The notes under the pieces: generated by a model
Database searches by the model: none
What the model was told of the DNA's origin: nothing
Seen by the model: only the letters and a program-made list of their open reading frames with translations
Source of the DNA: Peptococcaceae bacterium
Lineage (GTDB): Bacteria; Bacillota; Dehalobacteriia; UBA7702
Length of the DNA: 12,153 bases
Reading direction: 5' to 3'
NCBI GenBank assembly: GCA_019415505.1
Contig: DXZC01000066.1
Coordinates: 1-12,153 of the forward strand
In this document: positions 7,611 through 12,153 of the stretch, one piece after another
Position numbering within the stretch: the first letter of the stretch is position 1
Layout of the letters: the number at the start of each line of letters is the position of its first letter
Program-made: the position numbers and the translations under genes

Positions 7611-7650
7611 GGGAGAGGCCGCTGTTGTCGGCCTCTCCCTTATATTTTTA
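7611..7650 (+). terminator. strong rho-independent terminator of the surface protein gene
   Basis: A perfect 10-bp GC-rich stem, GGGAGAGGCC (7611-7620) and GGCCTCTCCC (7630-7639), has a 9-nt loop and is followed by TTATATTTTTA. It lies 56 nt after the stop codon of the SLH protein and ends that transcript. Confidence 0.92.
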
Positions 7651-7676
7651 GCCCCGGCCTGTCAGATGGTTACTGG

Positions 7677-7833
7677 CTTCCCGCTTTTCGCCTTACGGCT
7701 CTTATTTCTTGCTTTCTGCCTCCTTACGTTTCCCGTTTCCTGCTTCTAGCCTTACGCCTCTCATCTTACGTTTCCCGCCTTGCGTCTCTCGTCTCCCGCC
7801 TCTCATCTTACGCTTCTCGTATTAAGTTTCTGG
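7677..7833. repeat. degenerate 7-bp tandem repeat array, pyrimidine-rich on the plus strand
   Basis: From 7677 the sequence divides almost without gaps into heptads such as CTTCCCG, CCTTACG, TTTCCCG, TCTTACG and TCTCCCG, about 22 units with one 3-bp insertion near 7726. The consensus is roughly YYTYNCG. A two-heptad block, CCTCTCATCTTACG, recurs exactly at 7757-7770 and 7799-7812, 42 bp (six heptads) apart, so segments have been duplicated within the array. Stops and lack of a ribosome binding site argue against coding. Confidence 0.75.
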
Positions 7834-7898
7834 CTTATTTCATCAACGGGTTTTAAATCTCAGAAAAAGTTTCCCGCGGAGGCAGGCGCGGCGCGGCA

Positions 7899-7938
7899 GG
7901 GGTAAAAGTTAAAGCCCCATAAGGGCCTCAACTTTTCA
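7899..7938. repeat. first copy of a dispersed G4-C4 motif, inside a hairpin
   Basis: GGGG, an A-rich middle, then AAAGCCCCATAA (7899-7922) is nearly identical to 8560-8581, differing by two single-base insertions. Around it AAAAGTT (7904-7910) can pair with AACTTTT (7930-7936) and GCCC with GGGC inside, making an imperfect hairpin. A separate inverted repeat, TTCCTAG (7944-7950) and CTAGGAA (7958-7964), follows. Function unknown. Confidence 0.45.
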
Positions 7939-7975
7939 GAGTATTCCTAGTGTATACCTAGGAAATAGTAGTAAA

Positions 7976-8017
7976 AAAGACCGCGCGGCAGACTTTATTG
8001 CCTGTTGTGCGGTCTTT
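7976..8017 (-). terminator. long hairpin, best read as a minus-strand terminator
   Basis: AAAGACCGCGCGGCAG (7976-7991) pairs with CTGTTGTGCGGTCTTT (8002-8017) over 16 positions, three of them G-U on the plus strand, around a 10-nt loop. The minus-strand copy runs directly into TTTTTT, a proper terminator tract. The plus strand has only TTTCTGTTGTT. No minus-strand gene is visible to its right, so either an unrecognised minus-strand RNA ends here or it is a weak second stop for plus-strand transcripts. Confidence 0.5.
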
Positions 8018-8039
8018 CTGTTGTTGTCGCCCTGGAGGT

Positions 8040-8198
8040 AGTTGTGGAAAAATTGATTTAATTTTTTCAGAAAGCCCTAATTGTATATCTGCAAGGGCAG
8101 CTCTATTTTACCTGGGGATAGAGCGGGAATTGCGGCGGGAAAGGAGGTTAGATTCGCCGCCGCTTTAATGGTTTTTAATTTAAGCCTGGCTTACGGCC
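8040..8198. other. non-coding segment with two GC hairpins, one exposing a Shine-Dalgarno-like loop
   Basis: GCTCTAT (8100-8106) pairs with ATAGAGC (8118-8124). GCGGCG (8132-8137) pairs with CGCCGC (8155-8160) and its 17-nt loop contains AAAGGAGGTT, an ideal ribosome-binding sequence. No start codon lies at a usable distance after it. I see no supported gene. A frame open from 8081 to 8281 starts with TTG, lacks a ribosome binding site and runs through the promoters that follow. Confidence 0.4.
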
Positions 8199-8227
8199 TT
8201 GTGGACTGTCGAAATGCAATATATAAT
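8199..8227 (+). promoter_or_regulatory. upstream promoter of a tandem pair, with a Spo0A box in its spacer
   Basis: TTGTGG (8199-8204), exactly 17 bp, then a perfect TATAAT (8222-8227). The spacer holds TGTCGAA at 8207-8213, a perfect match to the Spo0A box (0A box, TGNCGAA). A regulator bound between -35 and -10 would be expected to block RNA polymerase, though Spo0A can also activate. The box match is seen; the regulation is inferred. Confidence 0.6.
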
Positions 8228-8228
8228 G

Positions 8229-8257
8229 TTGTATATTGTCGAATTATAGGATATAAT
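8229..8257 (+). promoter_or_regulatory. downstream promoter of the tandem pair, with a second Spo0A box
   Basis: TTGTAT (8229-8234), exactly 17 bp, then a perfect TATAAT (8252-8257). TGTCGAA recurs at 8237-8243, exactly 30 bp (about three helical turns) after the first box, so both boxes face the same side of the DNA. Transcription would start near 8264, within a 7-bp hairpin of TTGTTTC (8262-8268) and GAAACAA (8283-8289). Confidence 0.6.
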
Positions 8258-8263
8258 AAAATT

Positions 8264-8600
8264 GTTTCCCAGTATTGTTGAAGAAACAAAATATTATAAA
8301 TATTTCGATAAGACGTAATTTGTTATTAATATTGTAGTTAATTAAGCTAAGTTGCTGTATAGATTACCTCTATAGTAAATGTAAACGACCATATCTAGCG
8401 GCTAAAGCTGTAAAAAACATACCTCCGAGAGTATAGGTAAATGTAAATTAAGTCAGCTGAGGCCCAGACGAAAGGTTAAAGAACCTAAAATTAAAATTTT
8501 AGAGATATAACCCATTCTATGCTTGCAAGTTACTTAAAAACTGGTATGAAGTTGCCGGAGGGGTAAAGTAAAGCCCCATAATTCCTGCTTATCTGTTTAA
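8264..8600 (+). ncRNA. candidate non-coding RNA downstream of the Spo0A-boxed promoters
   Basis: No protein gene follows the promoters on this strand until 9383, but the stretch is dense in local pairing. TACCT (8420-8424) pairs with AGGTA (8435-8439). This hairpin sits inside a stem of GGC-AGCTG (8400-8410) with CAGCT-GCC (8454-8464). AGGTT (8473-8477) pairs with AACCT (8482-8486). CTAAAATT (8485-8492) pairs with AATTTTAG (8495-8502). GTAAATGTAAA is directly repeated at 8375-8385 and 8437-8447, each shortly after ACCTC. The loop around 8421-8426 (ACCTCC) is complementary to a ribosome-binding sequence. The second G4-C4 motif lies at 8560-8581. I see no clear terminator, so the 3' end is arbitrary, and I match it to no known family. 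Confidence 0.35.
8560..8581. repeat. second copy of the dispersed G4-C4 motif
   Basis: GGGGTAAAGTAAAGCCCC plus ATAA repeats the motif at 7899-7922 with two single-base deletions. The four Gs can pair with the four Cs across an A-rich loop. Two close copies 660 bp apart suggest a small dispersed element or a protein site. Confidence 0.5.
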
Positions 8601-8601
8601 A

Positions 8602-8696
8602 CTGGCCTTTGGCAACTAAGAACGCAAACAAGGCTGGCTTTTGGGGCCAAAGAGCGCCCATAAGCCGGCTTTTGGAGCCTAGGAGCGCCAATCATC
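8602..8696. repeat. three diverged tandem units of about 32 bp
   Basis: Units at 8602-8633, 8634-8665 and 8666-8696 share the order GGC-TTTTGG-GCC-GAGCGCC followed by an A-rich end. Units 2 and 3 are clearly alike and unit 1 is more diverged. The array leads straight into the 41-bp array. Confidence 0.65.
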
Positions 8697-8723
8697 TGGT
8701 AATTGCTCCTCAGTATATAGTCG

Positions 8724-9129
8724 CTACATAGTTGCTAATAGCGTTATATAATCGCTAGTAGTGGCTACATAGTTGTTAATAGCGTTATATAGTCTAGTAG
8801 TTTCTACATAGTTGTTAATAGCGTTATATAGTCTAGTAGTTTCTACATAGTTGCAAATAGTGTTGTATAGTCCCTGGTAGTCGCTATATAGTTGCCAATA
8901 GCGTTGTATATTCGCTGGTAGTCTCTAAATAGTTGCAAACAGCGTTATATAGTCTCTAGTAGTTTCTACATAGTTGCCAATAGCGTTATATAGTCTCTAG
9001 TAGTCGCTACATAGTTGCCAATAGCGTTATATAGTCCCTGGTAGTTGCTACATAGCTGCAAATAGTGTTATACAGTAGCTAGTAGTCTCTACATAGTCGT
9101 TAAGAGCCGCCATAGATCGCTAAATGAGC
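8724..9129. repeat. 41-bp tandem repeat array with a TAG every ~10 bp
   Basis: Nine head-to-tail units begin at 8724, 8765, 8804, 8843, 8884, 8925, 8966, 9007 and 9048, with a decayed tenth from 9089. Seven are exactly 41 bp. Units 2 and 3 are 39 bp and identical to each other, so they are a recent duplication. Each unit starts CTACATAGTTG or a close variant and divides into four sub-units of 10, 10, 10 and 11 bp, each with TAG at the same place (CTACATAGTT, GCCAATAGCG, TTATATAGTC, TCTAGTAGTCG). The ends of a unit are inverted relative to each other (CTACATAG and CTAGTAG), so a unit could form a hairpin. There are no spacers, so it is not a CRISPR. The decayed tail continues to about 9150. 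Confidence 0.9.
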
Positions 9130-9202
9130 CATATAGCCGCTGATAATTGGTAACTTTCAACAACTAAATGTCTAGCTTTGGCGGTTGCTTTTTCCGGGCC
9201 AT

Positions 9203-9236
9203 TAAAAAAGCCCAACCACAATTTGTAGCTGGACTT
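9203..9236 (-). terminator. terminator of the tRNA gene
   Basis: On the minus strand AAGTCCAGC pairs with GTTGGGCTT over 9 bp (two G-U) around a 10-nt AT-rich loop and runs into a TTTTTT tract (9204-9209 on the plus strand as As). It begins a few nucleotides after the tRNA 3' end. Confidence 0.75.
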
Positions 9237-9240
9237 TTCT

Positions 9241-9315
9241 TGGTGGGCCCACCTGGGATCGAACCAGGGACCGACCGGTTATGAGCCGGGGGCTCTACCG
9301 CTGAGCTATAGGCCC
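9241..9315 (-). tRNA. tRNA with anticodon CAT, probably tRNA-Ile2 (AUA-decoding)
   Basis: The 75-nt gene folds fully: acceptor GGGCCTA/TGGGCCC, D arm GCTC-AGCGGTA-GAGC, anticodon loop CTCATAA, variable CGGTC, T arm CCTGG-TTCGATC-CCAGG, discriminator A and an encoded CCA. The CAT anticodon could mean elongator Met, initiator Met or Ile2. The segment CGGCTCATAACCG and the following CGGTC match bacterial Ile2 tRNAs, where TilS converts C34 to lysidine so that AUA is read as Ile. The T-stem and loop exclude a typical initiator. The top pair of the anticodon stem (27-43) is a C-U mismatch. It is transcribed alone, divergent from comEA. Confidence 0.9.
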
Positions 9316-9333
9316 TAAACATCAGTACAATAT

Positions 9334-9362
9334 ATTATACATTTTTCCAAGCAACTTGTCAA
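9334..9362 (-). promoter_or_regulatory. consensus sigma-A promoter of the tRNA gene
   Basis: On the minus strand TTGACA (9362-9357), exactly 17 bp, then TATAAT (9339-9334): both hexamers are perfect. The start would fall about 12 nt before the mature tRNA. The -35 lies just before the comEA ribosome binding site, so polymerase here may interfere with comEA. I see no equally good plus-strand promoter for comEA. Confidence 0.85.
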
Positions 9363-9382
9363 TGAAAAAGGTGCGGTAAACT

Positions 9383-9772
9383 ATGAAAAAAATACCACTA
9401 AACCAGAGAAATATGGCTATTTTCGTCTTTTTCCTTATTGCCCTGGCTTTTGGCTGCGGTTACCTTTGGGGACAGGCAGACCCAGCCGCGCCAGACCCGG
9501 CAGAGGAAACCGCTGTGGACTCCCAACCAGACCAGGACCAGTCGGCATCTGACCTGGCGGCCACAGAAGGCGCGGTGATAAATCTTAATACGGCTGATTA
9601 TTATCAGTTAATACAAATAGAGGGCATAGGCGATAAAACCGCCCGCGAAATATTGTCGTTTCGGGAGGAAAACGGGGGATTTAATGAATTGCAGGATTTG
9701 GTAACCCTTGGCTTAATCGGCCAAGAAACAGCAAATAAAATAGCTGATAAGGTTGAGGTGAAATTCCCATGA
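9383..9772 (+). CDS. comEA: ComEA-type competence DNA receptor (short form)
   Basis: The product has 129 residues. A membrane anchor (about 12-30, AIFVFFLIALAFGCGYLWG) is followed by an acidic Pro/Gln/Asp-rich linker (31-63) and a helix-hairpin-helix DNA-binding domain (66-129). That domain shows the ComEA signature INLNTADYYQLIQIEGIG, with the hairpin GIG at 81-83, then REENGGF and a second hairpin reading GLIG where the family usually has GIG. ComEA holds incoming double-stranded DNA at the outer face of the membrane and passes it to ComEC. The Bacillus protein is about 205 residues and has an extra SLBB-like domain between anchor and HhH; this one has only a linker, like other short clostridial forms. 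AAAGGTG (9367-9373) lies 9 nt before the ATG; an upstream ATG near 9362 meets a stop after five codons. The last four bases overlap comEC. Confidence 0.93.
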   Translation: MKKIPLNQRNMAIFVFFLIALAFGCGYLWGQADPAAPDPAEETAVDSQPDQDQSASDLAATEGAVINLNTADYYQLIQIEGIGDKTAREILSFREENGGFNELQDLVTLGLIGQETANKIADKVEVKFP

Positions 9773-12057
9773 GACGGCCCCTAGTCTATTGTTTTCTCGC
9801 CTTCGCGGCCTCTTTAATTGCCAGCCGCTACCTGGCTGGCTCGTATTTTCTGTATGGCGGCCTGTTTTTCCTCTTGCTTCTCTCCTTGCCCTTGCTGCGG
9901 CATTTTAAGGCGCCCCTTTGCCTTTATCTGCTTTTGCCCATTTTTATCCTGGGTTTTTACTATGGGGAGTCGCAGACCGAAGTTGAGCCGGAATATGAAT
10001 GGCAGTCCGATGTGAACTACGAGCTAAGCGGTGTAGTTACCAGTTTCCCCGAGGCTGGTGAGACCAGCGTTGCCCTGGACCTTGTCACTTCAGCTATCAA
10101 CGGCGAGGCAGTAAAGGTCAAGGCGCGGCTTTTGGCGGAACCCGACGCGTCTGTGGCCTATGGCGATGTTTTACAGGTCACGGCCACAGCTATGCCCGCT
10201 GTCCAGACCAGGAACCCCGGCAATTTTGATTATGCCAGTTATCAGCGGGATAACGGCATTAGCGCCACTCTATCCGCCCTGTACGGCGGGTCAGTGCAAG
10301 TGGTGGCTCAGGACCAGGGCAATTTTATAATGTACCTGGGCAATGCTCTGCGTTCCCGGTTTATGGCGGCTTTAGACTATTTACCGGACCAGCAAGGGGA
10401 TATTATTGCCGGCATATTTCTGGGCAGCACTGATAGCTTGTCCCAGGAGACGTTGGATACCCTTTCCCAAACCGGCATACGCCATTGCTTTTGCGTCTCC
10501 GGGCTCCATGTTGGTTTTGTGGTCTTGTTTGTCCATTTGCTCTTAACGGCCTTTACCCGCTCCCGCCGGCTGATTCTCCTGTTTTTAGCCCCGGCTCTCT
10601 TGCTATATTGTGCTGTTACCGGCTTTTATCCGGCAGTATGCCGAGCTTCTATCATGTGCTTTTTGGTCTATGCCGCCATGGCCTTGGGCCGTCCCGGCGA
10701 TGGTTTTTCCGCCTTGGCTTTAGCCGGCTTTATTCTGCTGCTTTGGCAACCCAGCAACCTTTGGTTAGTTGGCTTCCAGCTTTCCTTTACCGCCATGTTT
10801 TCCATTCTCTATTTCCTACCCTTTTTCCAGCACCTGGTGAAACCGGATTTTTTCGGCAAAAGCTCCCTGCTTGTAACCTTGGCAGCCCAAGTGCTCATGC
10901 TGCCCCTCATAGCTTATTATTTTCAAACCGTCAGTCTCATTTCCCTCTTTATTAACAGCCTCTGCTGTTTTCTCGTTGGCGGCATAGTGGTGTTATCCTT
11001 GGGTTCCCTTATCTTAGCGGTATTTTCTCCTTTTCTCGGCGCCGCTCCCCTGGTAGTGGCGGGCTTAATCGCTGAGGCGGTGATAACCGGGGCGGAGCTC
11101 CTCACCCATCTGCCCTGGGCTTACTATTATCGGGGCGCTTTTCCCCTTTGGGCCTTAGGTCTGGCATACCTGTTCTTGTTGGTAATTCCCCGGCTCAACT
11201 TTCTCTACTTTCGGCCCTTGGTTGCCACTGCCGCGGTTTTGCTGGTTTTAGGCGGTATCTTATTTCCCTGGACATTAGCGGCGCCAAATTCCCAGCTACA
11301 AATGACCTTTCTCAGTGTGGGACAGGGTAATTGCTTTTATATCTCAACCCCGGAGGGGCAAAATATTCTGGTAGACGCCGGCGGCAAGGAGAGTCAGGCC
11401 ACGGCCATCAACACCATTCGCCCTTATTTGCTCCACCAGGGGGTTAACAAGCTGGATTATATCTTTATTTCCCATGCTGACTATGATCATGTCGCCAGCT
11501 TACCCTATCTTCTGGACTTTTTTAAAGTCAAGCAGGTAGTTTTTACCCAGGCCGGCTATTATTACAGCTCTGATTACGAAACCCAGGCTTACACTGCCGG
11601 GGCTGAGGTGGTAACGGTAGAAACCGGCGACAATTTTACCATTGGCGGCGTGGATTTTCAGGTGCTGTACCCGGATAAAGAGCTGGTAGGTGAGAGTAAC
11701 GACCTCTCAATGGTTCTCAAAGTAAGCTATCACCAGTTTGCCGCCTTACTTACCGGTGATATTGGGGCGGAAGCTATCGAGAGTCTTCTGGCTCAGGAGG
11801 CGGACCTCAAGGCTGATGTGCTGTGTATTCCCCATCATGGCAGTAAAAGTTCTTATTCCGAGGAGTTTTACCAAGCTGTCGCGCCAACTGCCGGGGTAAT
11901 TAGCGTGGGCCGAAATAGTTACGGCCATCCCTACTATAAAATTCACAATTATTTCCTGGCCCACGATATACCGCTTTACCGCACGGATTTAAACGGCGCT
12001 GTAACAATCAGCCAGCCCGATGACGGGGCCGCCTTTACAGTTGAAACCTTCAACTAA
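9769..12057 (+). CDS. comEC: ComEC/Rec2 DNA uptake channel with C-terminal metallo-beta-lactamase fold
   Basis: The protein has 762 residues, a normal length for the full three-part form. Two N-terminal membrane segments and a DUF4131 OB-like region (about 25-170) come first. The competence domain (about 205-475) follows, with many membrane helices and the conserved SGLHVG (244-249), here preceded by an unusual HCFCV. A metallo-beta-lactamase domain (508-755) has all the expected ligands: HADYDH (569-574), D664 in LLTGD, HHG (689-691) and H720 in GHP. It also has LVDAGG at 535-540. ComEC forms the pore through which one DNA strand enters during transformation; the C-terminal domain is thought to degrade the other strand. 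The ATG overlaps the comEA stop (ATGA) and has GAGGTGA 7 nt upstream, so the two are translationally coupled. Nothing looks broken. Confidence 0.96.
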   Translation: MRRPLVYCFLAFAASLIASRYLAGSYFLYGGLFFLLLLSLPLLRHFKAPLCLYLLLPIFILGFYYGESQTEVEPEYEWQSDVNYELSGVVTSFPEAGETSVALDLVTSAINGEAVKVKARLLAEPDASVAYGDVLQVTATAMPAVQTRNPGNFDYASYQRDNGISATLSALYGGSVQVVAQDQGNFIMYLGNALRSRFMAALDYLPDQQGDIIAGIFLGSTDSLSQETLDTLSQTGIRHCFCVSGLHVGFVVLFVHLLLTAFTRSRRLILLFLAPALLLYCAVTGFYPAVCRASIMCFLVYAAMALGRPGDGFSALALAGFILLLWQPSNLWLVGFQLSFTAMFSILYFLPFFQHLVKPDFFGKSSLLVTLAAQVLMLPLIAYYFQTVSLISLFINSLCCFLVGGIVVLSLGSLILAVFSPFLGAAPLVVAGLIAEAVITGAELLTHLPWAYYYRGAFPLWALGLAYLFLLVIPRLNFLYFRPLVATAAVLLVLGGILFPWTLAAPNSQLQMTFLSVGQGNCFYISTPEGQNILVDAGGKESQATAINTIRPYLLHQGVNKLDYIFISHADYDHVASLPYLLDFFKVKQVVFTQAGYYYSSDYETQAYTAGAEVVTVETGDNFTIGGVDFQVLYPDKELVGESNDLSMVLKVSYHQFAALLTGDIGAEAIESLLAQEADLKADVLCIPHHGSKSSYSEEFYQAVAPTAGVISVGRNSYGHPYYKIHNYFLAHDIPLYRTDLNGAVTISQPDDGAAFTVETFN

Positions 12058-12129
12058 GGTAACTAGATAGTTAGGAAAACAGGGGGCTAGATAGCCAGGT
12101 AGCTAAGTAGCTAGGTGATTAGGTAACGA
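12058..12129. repeat. 8-bp tandem repeat array right after comEC
   Basis: Starting at the base after the comEC stop, nine consecutive octamers follow with no insertion or deletion: GGTAACTA, GATAGTTA, GGAAAACA, GGGGGCTA, GATAGCCA, GGTAGCTA, AGTAGCTA, GGTGATTA, GGTAACGA. The consensus is GGTAGCTA. No terminator for the com operon is visible between the stop and the window end, so transcription may continue rightwards. Confidence 0.8.
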
Positions 12130-12153
12130 TTTTTCACTTAAAAATAATTATTG

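Noticed and set aside
8041..8049. DnaA box and replication origin
   Set aside because: There is a single 8-of-9 match (TGTGGAAAA) with no cluster and no dnaA or dnaN nearby.
8081..8281. 66-codon plus-strand reading frame
   Set aside because: TTG start, no ribosome binding site, and it runs through two promoters and Spo0A boxes; its cysteine and tyrosine content reflects the AT-rich promoter DNA.
8724..9129. CRISPR array
   Set aside because: The 41-bp units abut directly with no unique spacers, drift along their whole length, and no cas gene is near.
9241..9315. tRNA-Met (initiator or elongator)
   Set aside because: The anticodon loop CTCATAA, its flanking CGG/CCG pairs and the CGGTC variable region match tRNA-Ile2 better; a remaining chance of elongator Met is reflected in the confidence.
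10485..10955. 156-codon plus-strand frame inside comEC
   Set aside because: It overlaps the well-supported competence domain in another frame and its sequence is Pro/Leu/Cys-rich shadow coding.

Overview
The window looks like chromosomal DNA from a spore-forming or spore-former-derived Bacillota, most likely a Clostridia-type monoderm. The pointers are a very large secreted protein ending in three SLH (S-layer homology) domains, a class I c-di-GMP riboswitch, two perfect Spo0A boxes, near-consensus sigma-A promoters, AGGAG-type ribosome binding sites and a comEA-comEC pair. I cannot name the species.

Layout. 1-120 is probably the C-terminal end of a gene entering from the left. It converges on a small XRE-family regulator (249-500, minus), and a bidirectional terminator lies between them. 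541-1620 is a long non-coding leader region. It holds a good promoter (794-822), a c-di-GMP-I aptamer (886-973), an intrinsic terminator (990-1034) and then about 590 nt of further leader with a pseudoknot-like fold. It opens into a 1977-codon surface protein (1621-7554): signal peptide, two beta-helix blocks, adhesin-type domains, three InlB-B/Flg_new-like repeats and three SLH domains. A strong terminator follows. The simplest reading is a cell-wall-anchored adhesin whose expression is set by cyclic di-GMP.

7650-9200 has no convincing protein gene but much structure: a 7-bp periodic pyrimidine-rich array, several hairpins, two tandem promoters each with a Spo0A box in its spacer, a hairpin-rich stretch that could be a Spo0A-linked non-coding RNA, a three-unit ~32-bp repeat, and nine units of a 41-bp tandem repeat with TAG spaced about every 10 bp.

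9241-9315 (minus) is a tRNA with anticodon CAT, best read as tRNA-Ile2, with a consensus promoter and its own terminator. Divergent from it, comEA (9383-9772) and comEC (9769-12057) overlap by 4 bp and encode the DNA receptor and membrane channel of natural transformation. After the comEC stop comes an exact 8-bp periodic array.

A theme across the window is that most non-coding gaps carry a degenerate short tandem repeat, each with its own period (7, 7, 17, ~32, 41 and 8 bp). Together with the Spo0A-boxed promoters and the riboswitch leader, this is the most unusual content here.
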